DNA from: Dongia_A sp035695765
Lineage (GTDB): Bacteria; Pseudomonadota; Alphaproteobacteria; Dongiales; Dongiaceae
Direction: 5' to 3'
Length of the DNA stretch: 64,000 bases
Assembly (NCBI GenBank): GCA_035695765.1
Contig: DASRRI010000037.1
Location: 1 to 64,000, forward strand
Both the position numbers and the translations under genes were made by a program. The notes below the pieces were generated by a model. It searched no databases, had not been told where the DNA came from, and saw nothing but the letters and a program-made list of their open reading frames with translations. Below are positions 27,494-36,227 of the stretch, one piece after another; position 1 is the first letter of the stretch, and every line of letters starts with the position of its first letter.

Positions 27494-28033
27494 ATGACCG
27501 ACATCGTGTTGCCCGCTGGTGCCGTTCCGACTCTCGAGACCGAGCGCCTCCGGCTGCGTGGGCATCGCATGAACGATTTGGAACCGTGCGCCGCGATGTG
27601 GGCCGATCCCTTGGTCACGCGCCATATCGGCGGCAGGCCGTTCTCGCGCGAGGAAGTGTGGTCGAAGATCCTGCGCTATGCCGGCCTCTGGTCGCTGCTG
27701 GGATTCGGTTATTGGGTGGCCGAGGACAAGGCGACGGGCGAATTCCTGGGCGAAGGCGGTTTCGCCGATTTCAAGCGCGACGTCCGGCCTTCGATCGAAG
27801 GCATGCCGGAGATCGGCTGGGCGCTTGTTCCCTCGGCTCATGGCAAGGGCCTGGCGACGGAAGCGGTGCGCACCGTGTGCGCCTGGGGCGATTCGCATTT
27901 CGGCGGGAAACCCACCGTCTGCATGATCGATCCGGAAAATATCGCGTCGGTCTGGGTCGCCAAGAAATGCGGCTACCAGGAATTCCAGCGCGCGAGCTAT
28001 AAGGACCACCAGACCGTGCTGTATCGGCGCTAG
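27494..28033 (+). CDS. GNAT-family N-acetyltransferase (RimJ/RimL type)
   Basis: A 179-residue acetyltransferase_3 domain protein. It opens with TLETERLRLRGHR, the usual first strand of RimJ/RimL-like enzymes; the acetyl-CoA loop is in PSAHGKGLATEAV near 115-127, and the late strand VWVAKKCGY is also typical. The start MTDIVLP, with GGAGG 11 bases upstream, is preferred over an ATG at 27407 that adds an unrelated segment. Such proteins acetylate N-termini or small molecules; the substrate is unknown. Confidence 0.85.
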   Translation: MTDIVLPAGAVPTLETERLRLRGHRMNDLEPCAAMWADPLVTRHIGGRPFSREEVWSKILRYAGLWSLLGFGYWVAEDKATGEFLGEGGFADFKRDVRPSIEGMPEIGWALVPSAHGKGLATEAVRTVCAWGDSHFGGKPTVCMIDPENIASVWVAKKCGYQEFQRASYKDHQTVLYRR

Positions 28034-28047
28034 GCGGGACGGCGGCC

Positions 28048-28752
28048 TTGCCCTCGATCCTGCAGCTGGGCAGCCGGTTCGTCACCGATGTGCTGCGCCG
28101 GCTTGGGTTCGTGTATTTCGGTCCGTTGCTGATCGATCGCGGCCACGGCCTCTTCTACGATGTCGAGCGCGACATCACCTGGCTGCAGGATGCCAATTAT
28201 GCCAAGACCGTCGGACGGACGCCGGACGGGCAGCTGACCTGGAACGATGCGATGGCGTGGGTGCACGCTTTGCGTTACCGTGGGATCGGCGGATGGCGAC
28301 TACCCAGCGCGTTCAATGCCGATGGCAGCGGCCCCTGCCTGGGCGACAATTGCCAGGACAGCGAGATCGGCCACCTGTTCTTCGTCGCCAACAAGCGGAT
28401 GTCGCCGCCCCATCTCGCCGCCACGAACTTCGAGCCTTTCAGCATCTACTGGTTCTCGACCGAGGCCTCGGCGACGGAGGCCTATGGCTTCAGGCTGACC
28501 GGCCTGAAGCAGGGCAAGCTCGCGAAGAATCCCTGGGTCGTGGATGGTCTCGGCTCCGTACCGCTTACCGACAAGGTGCTCGCCTGGCCGGTGCATGACG
28601 GCGACGTCGGGGCAAGCTTCATCACGCGCCTTGTCCGCGCAATGCTGGAACTATTCCGCTTCTCGCGCAGGGGTCAGCACTCTTCCGCCCCGGCTCGCCG
28701 GATTGCGAGCCAAGGGTGTGGCGCGTCGCGATGCTCGTCGGTCGCTGGTTAG
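28048..28752 (+). CDS. Hypothetical protein with DUF1566/Lcl-like domain
   Basis: A 234-residue protein starting at TTG, 15 bases after the acetyltransferase. Residues about 45-175 contain LTWNDAMAWVHALRYRGIGGWRLPS and IYWFSTEA, features of the Lcl C-terminal/DUF1566 (C-type-lectin-like) fold often found in surface or secreted proteins. No signal peptide is obvious. Residues beyond 185 are basic and low-complexity. Its end overlaps the convergent gene by four bases. Function unknown. Confidence 0.55.
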   Translation: MPSILQLGSRFVTDVLRRLGFVYFGPLLIDRGHGLFYDVERDITWLQDANYAKTVGRTPDGQLTWNDAMAWVHALRYRGIGGWRLPSAFNADGSGPCLGDNCQDSEIGHLFFVANKRMSPPHLAATNFEPFSIYWFSTEASATEAYGFRLTGLKQGKLAKNPWVVDGLGSVPLTDKVLAWPVHDGDVGASFITRLVRAMLELFRFSRRGQHSSAPARRIASQGCGASRCSSVAG

Positions 28753-29054
28753 ACCGACATTTCTGGGTCGCTGGAAGGTCCGATATCGATAGTGTCGGTG
28801 ACCTCGGCATCCTGCGGCACCAGGCTGGTCTTCCGGTCGTCCGCCCAGTGTGCGACCTTCACGATATAGGTCGCCTCCTCGCCAATGGCGTCGCCGCCAC
28901 CGCGTTCCACAACATGCAGGCCTTCCGTTCCAATAAAGAAAGTATGCGGCCCGAACACCTGTTCCAGCTGCGGCACGGTCGGGTGATCGTCGGGGATCAC
29001 CTCCGCTGGCAGTTGATCCAGCACTTGATCGACCTGCGTTTCCTTAAGCTTCAT
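28749..29054 (-). CDS. Small hypothetical protein
   Basis: About 101 residues from MKLKETQVDQVL, with AGGAA about ten bases before the ATG. The protein is acidic, with VFGPHTFFIGTEGLHVVE near its centre and no membrane segment or signal. I do not recognise a family. It is convergent with the DUF1566-like gene and divergent from the LysR regulator at 29195. Confidence 0.5.
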   Translation of the reverse strand: MKLKETQVDQVLDQLPAEVIPDDHPTVPQLEQVFGPHTFFIGTEGLHVVERGGGDAIGEEATYIVKVAHWADDRKTSLVPQDAEVTDTIDIGPSSDPEMSV

Positions 29055-29194
29055 GTCTCGGGTTCCTTGGCTTGTGTTAACGATTCCGCCAACAACGGCC
29101 CAGCCAAGCAGTTCCATGAAATCTCATAAGGCCTTGCGGACCGGAGAGATAAGATATCAGGATGGTTGGCTGGCTGTCGGTGCGAGGGGACAAG

Positions 29195-30139
29195 ATGATT
29201 GCGAACCTGAGCGAAGGCGACCTTCGCTTGCTGCGCGTCTTTGCCAAGGTGGTGGAGGCTGGCGGGTTTTCCGCTGCGCAGATCGAACTGAATGTCAGCC
29301 AATCGACCATCAGCACGCATATGACAGCACTAGAGCATCGGCTTGGCCTGCGGCTGTGCCAGCGCGGTCGCGCCGGTTTCAGCCTGACGGAGAAGGGACA
29401 GCTCATCTATCGAGCCAGCCAGCGTTTGTTCTCTGCGATCGAGGAATTCCGATCCGAGGCCGGTGCCGCGCGCGGCTGCCTGGTTGGCAACTTGACCGTG
29501 GGAATTGTCGACAATCTTGTCAACAATCCCGCCTGCCGGCTCCATGATGCCATCACGCGCTTCAACCTGCGAGCGCCGGAAGTGCAGATCGGCGTGCAGG
29601 TGGCATCACCGACGGAGATCGAGCGCGCTGTGCTTGAAGGCCGCTTCGATCTGGGGTTCGGCGCCTGCGGTCGCCATTCACCCTATCTCAACTACGACGA
29701 TCTTTTTGAGGAACGCCAGGTACTCTATTGCGGGCGCGGTCATCCGCTGTTCGAATGCAGTGGCGAAATTGCGGTTTCAGACCTAAAGGGCCATCAATTC
29801 GCACGGCGGGCCTACACGGCGCCGAACAAGCTGCCGAGCGGCGTTCGGCTGTCCTCGACCGCTATTGCCGATCTGATGGAAAGCGTAGCTGTGTTCATCC
29901 TCTCAGGGCGCTACATCGGCTTTCTGCCGACACACTTTGCGCAGCAGTGGGTCGCGCAGGACATGATGCGACCCTTGCTGGAGCGCACCCTCGGCTACCA
30001 GAACCCGATCTATCTCGTGCTGCGCAAGACCGAGCAGAAGAAGCCGATCCTGGCCGCATTCCTGGACGAACTGCAGAATGCCCACCACGAATCCGTCACG
30101 CCTCGTCCTTCGGCAAGGGCCCGAAAGGCTGCGGAATGA
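29195..30139 (+). CDS. LysR-family transcriptional regulator
   Basis: A 314-residue regulator. The winged helix-turn-helix (about 5-65) holds FAKVVEAGGFSAAQIELNVSQSTIS split over the motif, and a periplasmic-binding-like effector domain covers about 90-300. The start MIANLSEGD is chosen because GAGGGG lies seven bases upstream. It ends seven bases from the convergent amino acid ABC transporter operon, which may be its target although the operon promoter is at the far end. Confidence 0.9.
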   Translation: MIANLSEGDLRLLRVFAKVVEAGGFSAAQIELNVSQSTISTHMTALEHRLGLRLCQRGRAGFSLTEKGQLIYRASQRLFSAIEEFRSEAGAARGCLVGNLTVGIVDNLVNNPACRLHDAITRFNLRAPEVQIGVQVASPTEIERAVLEGRFDLGFGACGRHSPYLNYDDLFEERQVLYCGRGHPLFECSGEIAVSDLKGHQFARRAYTAPNKLPSGVRLSSTAIADLMESVAVFILSGRYIGFLPTHFAQQWVAQDMMRPLLERTLGYQNPIYLVLRKTEQKKPILAAFLDELQNAHHESVTPRPSARARKAAE

Positions 30140-30146
30140 TCGTTCT

Positions 30147-30920
30147 TTAGTGTCCGAGAATCTGGCCAAGAAAGATCTTGGTGCGTTCGTTCCTGGGGTC
30201 TGAAAAGAACGTCCTGGGGGGCGCCACCTCGACCACTTCGCCGTGATCCATGAAGACGACCGTATCGGCGACCGTGCGCGCGAAGCCCATTTCGTGGGTG
30301 ACGCAGATCATGGTCATGTGCTCTTCGGCCAGTTCGATCATCACGTCGAGCACTTCCTTGATCATCTCCGGATCGAGGGCGGAGGTCGGCTCGTCGAACA
30401 GCATCACCTTCGGCTCCATGCAGAGCGAGCGCGCGATCGCCACCCGCTGCTGCTGGCCACCGGACAATTGGCTGGGATATTTATGTGCCTGCTCCGCGAT
30501 GCGCACACGCTTGAGGTACCGCATTGCGGTTTCCTCAGCCTCACCGCGGCTGATCCCGCGGACCTTGCGCGGCGCCAGTGTCAGATTCTGCAGGACGGTG
30601 AGATGGGGGAACAGATTGAACTGCTGGAACACCATCCCGACTTCGCGGCGGATGAGGTCGATATTCTTGAGCCCCGGCGTCAGTTCGACGCCCTCGATCA
30701 GGATCTGCCCCTCCTGATGATGCTCCAGCCAATTGATGCACCGGATCGCCGTTGACTTGCCGGAGCCCGAGGGACCGCAGATCACCATGCGCTCGCCCTT
30801 GCTGACCGTCAGCGATACGTTCTTGAGCGCCTGGAATGTGCCGTACCATTTGTTGACGTTGCGCATCTCGACCATCGGCGCAGCTGGGTCGGGCTGGAGT
30901 GTGGCGGCCTGAGCGTTCAT
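30147..30920 (-). CDS. Polar amino acid ABC transporter ATP-binding protein, GlnQ type
   Basis: A 257-residue ATPase with Walker A GPSGSGKST at 49-57, Q-loop VFQQFNLFPH, signature LSGGQQQRVAIARS, Walker B VMLFDEPTSALD and switch His in VTHEM. The FDEPTSALDPEM pattern is that of the GlnQ/HisP subfamily. It is the last gene of a leftward four-gene operon encoding the binding protein and two permeases, and energises import of an amino acid or similar compound. Confidence 0.92.
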   Translation of the reverse strand: MNAQAATLQPDPAAPMVEMRNVNKWYGTFQALKNVSLTVSKGERMVICGPSGSGKSTAIRCINWLEHHQEGQILIEGVELTPGLKNIDLIRREVGMVFQQFNLFPHLTVLQNLTLAPRKVRGISRGEAEETAMRYLKRVRIAEQAHKYPSQLSGGQQQRVAIARSLCMEPKVMLFDEPTSALDPEMIKEVLDVMIELAEEHMTMICVTHEMGFARTVADTVVFMDHGEVVEVAPPRTFFSDPRNERTKIFLGQILGH

Positions 30921-30936
30921 CGGCGAATTCCTCTGA

Positions 30937-31587
30937 CTACCGCGCGCGCATGAGCTTGCGCTCCAGCAACCGGGCGCAAAAGGTGAGCGGGAAGCACATG
31001 GCGAAATAGATCAGCGCCACCAGCCCATAGACCAGGAACGGCTGGAAGGTGGCGTTGGTGACGATCTGGCCGGCCTTGGTCAGCTCGGCGAAACCAACGA
31101 TCGAGGCAAGGGCGGTGCTCTTCAGCAACTGCACCAGGAAGCCGACGGTCGGCGGGATGGCGATGCGAAAGGATTGCGGCAGGATGATGTAGCGCATCTG
31201 CAGCAGGAAATTCATGCCGAGGCTGGCGCTGGCGTCCCATTGGCCGCGCGGGACAGCATCGACGCAGCCGCGCCAGATCTCCGCGAGGAAGGCGCTGGCA
31301 TAAAGCGTCAGCGCCACGCCCGCTGCCAGGATCGGCGACACGTCGACACCCAGGAGCGGCAGGCCGAAGAACACCAGAAAAAGCTGCAGCAACAAGGGAG
31401 TGCCTTGCAGCAGCTCGACATAAAGATGAACCAGCCGGACGCCGTAGCGCGGCTGGCCATAGCGCAACAACAGCAGGACGAGGGCGCCAATCCCGCCGCC
31501 GACGAAAGCGATGGCGGAGAGCAACAGGGTCCAGCGCGCGGCGAGCAGCAGGAACTGGAGTATGTCCCAGAGCGGAACGTTGATCAT
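30937..31587 (-). CDS. Polar amino acid ABC transporter permease
   Basis: A 216-residue His/Glu/Gln/Arg/opine-family inner-membrane permease with five predicted helices. The conserved loop RGCVDAVPRGQWDASASLG near 115-133 is the ATPase-docking EAA-type motif of this subfamily. Its start overlaps the preceding permease gene by four bases, as expected of a heterodimeric pair made together. Confidence 0.9.
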   Translation of the reverse strand: MINVPLWDILQFLLLAARWTLLLSAIAFVGGGIGALVLLLLRYGQPRYGVRLVHLYVELLQGTPLLLQLFLVFFGLPLLGVDVSPILAAGVALTLYASAFLAEIWRGCVDAVPRGQWDASASLGMNFLLQMRYIILPQSFRIAIPPTVGFLVQLLKSTALASIVGFAELTKAGQIVTNATFQPFLVYGLVALIYFAMCFPLTFCARLLERKLMRAR

Positions 31588-32252
31588 CGGAGGCGCCCCG
31601 CGAACAGCCGCCGTCCGGCGCGGGTCATCAGCCAGCGCAGTCCCACCGCCATCCCCAGATAGGCGAGGGTGATCACGAAATAGGTCTCGAACGCGCGATA
31701 GGTGCGCGATTGGATGAAGTCCGCGACATGCGTCAGGTCGGTGACCGCGATCTGCGACACCACTGCCGATTCCAGCATGGTGATGATGATCTGGCTGACC
31801 AGCGCCGGATAAACATTGGCGATGGCCTGCGGCAGGATCACGTAGACGAACACCGAGACCGGCTTCAGCCCGAGCGCGAACCCCGCCTCGCGCTGGCCGG
31901 GCGGGACGGCCTCGATCCCGGCGCGCACGATTTCGATCGCATAGGCGGTCAAGTTGATCGTCATCGCCAGGATCGCGGCCTGCAACGCCGTCATTTTCAG
32001 CCCGAGGGCCGGCAGGCCGAAGAAGATGAAGAACAGCTGGACAATGAAGGGCGTGTTGCGGATGAGCTCAACGTAAGCCGCGACCAGCGCGCGGGCCCAT
32101 TTGAGGCCCCAGCGCGCCGTCGCGGCTCCGCCGATGCTGAGCGCAATTCCGATCGTTGCGGCGATGGCGGTCAGGGCGAGCGTCACGCCCGCGCCCTTCA
32201 AGAACAGGGTCAGGTAGCTCGCCAGCGCTCCGAAATCGAACTGATAGCCCAT
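31584..32252 (-). CDS. Polar amino acid ABC transporter permease
   Basis: A 222-residue permease of the same family as its downstream partner, with the docking motif RAGIEAVPPGQREAGFALG near 107-125 and about five helices. The NTPFIVQLFF stretch near 65-75 is typical of HisMQ/GlnP-type proteins. It lies 27 bases after the binding-protein gene and overlaps the next permease by ATGA. Confidence 0.9.
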   Translation of the reverse strand: MGYQFDFGALASYLTLFLKGAGVTLALTAIAATIGIALSIGGAATARWGLKWARALVAAYVELIRNTPFIVQLFFIFFGLPALGLKMTALQAAILAMTINLTAYAIEIVRAGIEAVPPGQREAGFALGLKPVSVFVYVILPQAIANVYPALVSQIIITMLESAVVSQIAVTDLTHVADFIQSRTYRAFETYFVITLAYLGMAVGLRWLMTRAGRRLFAGRLR

Positions 32253-32279
32253 CCGCAGCCGGAGATCAGATGTGACGGC

Positions 32280-33080
32280 TCAGAAGTCGGCCGGCAGCGG
32301 CTGCTTCAGCCATTTCACCGCCAGCTCGTTCAGGCTGCCGTCCTTCTTCATGCCGGCCAGGATTTCGTTCAGCCTCTGCTGCAGTCGGGTCTCGCCCTTT
32401 TTCACGGCCATGTTGGAGGGCGAGGTCAGGAGCTGGAACTTCTCCACCGGCTTGATCGCGGGGTTCTTGGCCAGGATCGTGGCGCCGACATCATTGCCGA
32501 CCACCATCAACTGCGCCTGCCCGGACAGGAACGCGGAGATGACGCCGTTATAGTCGTTGTAGCGCTGAATATCGGCGCCCTGCGGTGCGACCTTCGTCAC
32601 CTCGGTATCCTCGAGCGTGCCGCGGTTGACGGCGATGGTCTTGCCGGCGAGGTCGGCAGCGCCTTTCACCGCGACGTCTTCGGGTCCCATGACGGCGATG
32701 TAATAGGGGGCGTAGGGATCGGTGAAATCGACGACCTGGGCGCGCTCGTCGCTGTAGCCGATGCTGAGCAGCAGATCGACCTTGCCTTCGGACAGATAGG
32801 GGATGCGGTTCTGGCCTGTGATGCCGACGATCTCCGGCTTCGCGCCGAGCGCGGCCGCCAGTTTGTCCGCCATCTCGACATCATAGCCCTGGATCTTCAT
32901 GTCCGAGCCGAGCGAGGCGAAAGGAGGGAAATCCTCGAACAGCCCGATGCGGACGGTCCCGGCCTTGGTGATGTCGTCCAGGACATCGGCACTGGCCGCG
33001 CCGGCGCCGAAGGTCAGCAGGCCCAGCGTCAAGGCAACGCCCTGGACCAGCACGGTCCGGCGCGATTGTGAGAGAGTCAT
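32280..33080 (-). CDS. Periplasmic amino acid-binding protein (family 3)
   Basis: A 266-residue solute-binding protein. The start MTLSQSRRTVLVQG gives a signal peptide of about 35 residues with a twin-arginine pair, ending in ASA; export by Tat is possible. The mature chain opens with the family pattern VRIGLFEDFPPFASLGSD and contains GYDVEMADKLAAALG. It is the first gene of the operon and would bind a polar amino acid or related compound in the periplasm. The ligand cannot be read from sequence. Confidence 0.9.
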   Translation of the reverse strand: MTLSQSRRTVLVQGVALTLGLLTFGAGAASADVLDDITKAGTVRIGLFEDFPPFASLGSDMKIQGYDVEMADKLAAALGAKPEIVGITGQNRIPYLSEGKVDLLLSIGYSDERAQVVDFTDPYAPYYIAVMGPEDVAVKGAADLAGKTIAVNRGTLEDTEVTKVAPQGADIQRYNDYNGVISAFLSGQAQLMVVGNDVGATILAKNPAIKPVEKFQLLTSPSNMAVKKGETRLQQRLNEILAGMKKDGSLNELAVKWLKQPLPADF

Positions 33081-33284
33081 GGTTGCCCCCTGTGGATGTC
33101 GATCGAATGAGATTCTATGCGGTACGCTTCCGATCAGGGCCGGAAGGGCCTCAGCGGGCGCACAATGGGCCGGAGGGTGACCGCTTGCAATAGCGCCCTG
33201 CCGAAACTCACTTCGGGGGGCACCGATGTAACGATGAGCAGACCCCCGGCGCTTCACGTCCAGGAACAGTTCCAGGACACGGGG

Positions 33285-34094
33285 TCAAAAATGGTAGTTG
33301 ACGAGGGCCGCCGCTCGGAAGTTGTCTCTGCTGCCGCGATTATCGACGATCGGGCTGTCGGCGGCGTCTTCGAGCATGCGCTGATAGCTGCCCGACATGC
33401 TGAATGACCAGTTCTTGGTGATGAGGTAGGTGACACCGAGACCGAGTTCGGCATCCTTGAAGCCGGCATCGGTGTCGAACGGTCGCAATCCCGACCGTGC
33501 TGCGTCGGCATCGGAGATCCCGAAACGATTGGACATGTAGTCGCTGCTGGCCCAGCTCACAGCGATGGAACTGTTGAAGAGCACCTCCTGCGTGATCGGC
33601 AGCCGGATCCTTGCGCGCGGCGTGACGAGGGCGCCATTGCCGTGCAAGACGTCATAGGTCGCCTCGACCTCCAGGCCATATTGGATGTGCTGATCGTCGG
33701 TGATCTCGTAGCCAGCGACCACGCCCGCCTGGATTGCATTCGACGGCCGCTCCAGTTCGCTCACGGCGTCGTCGTCGACGTCATCGTAATCCGATTGATA
33801 GTGTGCCGTGATGCCGAGCCTGAAATTCTCGCTCGGCAACAGGTTCGATTCCAAGCGCAAGCCACGAATGCTGACATAAGTGTTGGGGCCATAGAGATTG
33901 CCCACGCGCAGGTTCCATGCGGGGACCGGATGGTATTCGTCGGAGCCCTCATACTCCGGGACAAAGGCGGCGCCGGCCCCGAGCGTCAGATCGACGCCGC
34001 CGGATGACGGTTTGGCGCCGTCAGCCGAAGCCGCCGTCGCAGGAGCGGCGAGGAGAGCAGCGGAAAGAATTGCGATCGGTCCACGGCCGAACAT
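33285..34094 (-). CDS. MipA/OmpV-family outer membrane protein
   Basis: A 269-residue protein with a signal peptide (to about residue 24, ending ASA) and a beta-barrel pattern that ends in NYHF with the C-terminal Phe recognised by the Bam machinery. GAGAAFVPEYEGSDEYHPVPAWNLRVG in parts is typical of MipA/OmpV. An ATG six codons upstream is possible, but GGAG stands five bases before the ATG at 34094. Members scaffold murein synthesis or act as porin-like proteins. It stands alone between two transport operons. Confidence 0.85.
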   Translation of the reverse strand: MFGRGPIAILSAALLAAPATAASADGAKPSSGGVDLTLGAGAAFVPEYEGSDEYHPVPAWNLRVGNLYGPNTYVSIRGLRLESNLLPSENFRLGITAHYQSDYDDVDDDAVSELERPSNAIQAGVVAGYEITDDQHIQYGLEVEATYDVLHGNGALVTPRARIRLPITQEVLFNSSIAVSWASSDYMSNRFGISDADAARSGLRPFDTDAGFKDAELGLGVTYLITKNWSFSMSGSYQRMLEDAADSPIVDNRGSRDNFRAAALVNYHF

Positions 34095-34241
34095 GCACTC
34101 TCCGATCGGCAACCGAATTTGCCCGAAACGGAATGGCCTAGCGCAAGCATCGCGCGGTGCAATGACATTGTAGCGAATTCAAGCCGCGGGGCATAGCCGC
34201 GCGGATCGAGGGCTCAGCCCCGCGACCCTGCTCAAGGCGCG

Positions 34242-35027
34242 CTAATGCACCCGTTCTTCCGCCGGCGCTTCGAGCGCGCCGGTCATCAGGGCGACCGCTT
34301 CGGACATGGTGTATTTCTTGGGGTCGATGACCGTCAGGCGCTTGCCGAGGCGGTGGATGTGGATGCGGTCGGCGACCTCGAACACGTGCGGCATGTTGTG
34401 GCTGATCAGCACGATGGGCAGGCCGCGGCGCTTCACGTCCTGGATCAGCTCCAGCACACGGCGCGATTCCTTGACGCCGAGGGCGGCCGTCGGTTCGTCC
34501 ATGATCACCACCTTGCTGCCGAAGGCGGCGGCGCGCGCGACGGCAACACCTTGACGCTGGCCGCCGCTCAGGGTCTCGACCGGCTGGTTGATGTTCTGGA
34601 TGGTGAGGAGCCCGAGCTCGGATAGCTTTTCGCGCGCGATCTTCTGCATGGTCGCCTTGTCGAGCTTACGGAACAAGGATCCCGCCGGCCCTTTGGCCCT
34701 GATCTCGCGCCCCAGGAACAGGTTGTCGACGATGGACAGCGCAGGAGAGAGGGCAAGGTTCTGATAGACCGTCTCGATCCCTGCGCGCCGCGCATCCATT
34801 GGCGAGCGGAAATGGATCGGCTTGCCGTCCATCAGGATCTCGCCATGGTCGGGCGCGATGGCGCCGGTCAGCGCCTTGATCAGGGTCGACTTGCCCGCGC
34901 CGTTGTCGCCGATGACAGCCAGGATCTCGCCGGGATAGAGGTCGAAATCCGCATGGTCGAGGGCGGTGACGCGGCCATAGCGTTTGCTGAGGGCGCGCGC
35001 TTGCAGGATCGGTTGTGCGCTGGTCAT
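34242..35027 (-). CDS. frcA: Sugar ABC transporter ATP-binding protein, FrcA type
   Basis: A 261-residue single-domain ATPase, unlike the two-domain RbsA/XylG proteins. Walker A GDNGAGKST is at 40-48, signature LSGGQRQGVAVARA, Walker B VVIMDEPTAALG and switch His in LISHNM. The single domain and C-terminal extension are those of FrcA of the rhizobial fructose transporter. The start MTSAQP overlaps the permease gene by four bases. The sugar is inferred to be fructose, mannose or ribose by family; the neighbouring kinases could mean another sugar. Confidence 0.8.
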   Translation of the reverse strand: MTSAQPILQARALSKRYGRVTALDHADFDLYPGEILAVIGDNGAGKSTLIKALTGAIAPDHGEILMDGKPIHFRSPMDARRAGIETVYQNLALSPALSIVDNLFLGREIRAKGPAGSLFRKLDKATMQKIAREKLSELGLLTIQNINQPVETLSGGQRQGVAVARAAAFGSKVVIMDEPTAALGVKESRRVLELIQDVKRRGLPIVLISHNMPHVFEVADRIHIHRLGKRLTVIDPKKYTMSEAVALMTGALEAPAEERVH

Positions 35028-36118
35028 GCCGAGACCCTCCGCAGCCATTGGTCGATCGAGACCGCGACAATGATGAGGAACCCGACCGCGAATTCCTGCC
35101 ACAGCACATCGACGCCGGAGAGGGCAAGGCCGTTGCGGAACACGCCGACGATGAGGGCCCCGATCAACGTGCCGATGATCGAGCCGCGTCCGCCGAACAG
35201 GCTGGTGCCGCCGATGACGACGGCGGTGATGCTATCGAGGTTGGAAGTGTAGCCCGCCTGCGGGCTGACCGATCCGATGCGGCCGATAAGCGCCCAGCCC
35301 GCGACGGCACAGATGAAGCCGGCGATGGCGTAGACCGAAAGCAGCAGCTGGTTGGTGCGGATTCCGGCGAGCTGCGCGGCCTCCGGGTCATCGCCGATGG
35401 CGTAGACGTGCCGGCCGAACGAGGTCCAATTGAGGATGTACCAGAACAGGCCCACCAGCCCCAGCATCATCAGCGATCCGTAGGTGATGCGCGCCTGGCC
35501 AAGGATGATCGGTGTGCCGGTCAGCTGCAGGAACGACGCCCCCTCGGCGATGTCCTGCGAGCGGATGCTTTCGCTGCCCGAATACCAGAGATTGAGCGCG
35601 AAGAAGATGCTCCAGGTGCCGAGGGTCACGATGAAAGGCGGCAGGCGCAGCTTGGTCACCAGCAAGCCGTTTATCATCCCGCACAGCGTCCCGACGATGA
35701 GGCCGCTGGCGAAGGCGACCGGGACGGGCAGGCCGACAGTGATCGCGAACTTGCCCATGACGACGGAGCTCAGCACCATCATCGCGCCGACCGAAAGGTC
35801 GATGCCGGCGGTCAGCACGATCAGGGTCTGCGCCACGCCGACGATGCCGATGATCGTGACCTGCTGCAGCACCAGCGAGAAATTGAAGGGATGTAGGAAC
35901 TTCGATCCGGCGATGATCGAGAACAGGATGATCGCGAGCACCAGCACGATTGCGGGGATCGCGGTCGGGTGCGCATGCAGGAAATGCTGCAGCCGCCGCA
36001 GCGGCGTGTCCACATCCTCCTCGAAGGAGGCGACACTCTGGTCAGCCTTCTTCAGGACCTGCTCGTAGGTGGCTGTGCCGGCCGCGCCTGGACCGGATGG
36101 TGATTCCGCTGGGCTCAT
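35024..36118 (-). CDS. frcC: Sugar ABC transporter permease, FrcC/RbsC type
   Basis: A 364-residue permease with about ten membrane segments of the BPD_transp_2 family. A cytosolic N-terminal region of some 45 residues is followed by VLTAGIDLSVGAMM near 105 and VIGGTSLFGGRGSIIGTLIGA near 300, both diagnostic of ribose/fructose-type permeases. The ATG at 36118 has GGGG six bases upstream; a TTG two codons earlier is the alternative. It lies between the binding-protein and ATPase genes. Confidence 0.85.
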   Translation of the reverse strand: MSPAESPSGPGAAGTATYEQVLKKADQSVASFEEDVDTPLRRLQHFLHAHPTAIPAIVLVLAIILFSIIAGSKFLHPFNFSLVLQQVTIIGIVGVAQTLIVLTAGIDLSVGAMMVLSSVVMGKFAITVGLPVPVAFASGLIVGTLCGMINGLLVTKLRLPPFIVTLGTWSIFFALNLWYSGSESIRSQDIAEGASFLQLTGTPIILGQARITYGSLMMLGLVGLFWYILNWTSFGRHVYAIGDDPEAAQLAGIRTNQLLLSVYAIAGFICAVAGWALIGRIGSVSPQAGYTSNLDSITAVVIGGTSLFGGRGSIIGTLIGALIVGVFRNGLALSGVDVLWQEFAVGFLIIVAVSIDQWLRRVSA

Positions 36119-36227
36119 GTCCAACCCCTGATCTGAGGCGTCACTGCATCAGCCGCTTGCGGCGACCCTTCCGCTTGGAAAGGGCCGCCGTTGCAGCATT
36201 ATTTTGGATTGCGCGGCGAGGGTGAAC

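Noticed and set aside
31710..33071. 453-residue plus-strand open frame
   Set aside because: It is antisense to the amino acid transporter permease and binding protein, with no domain of its own.
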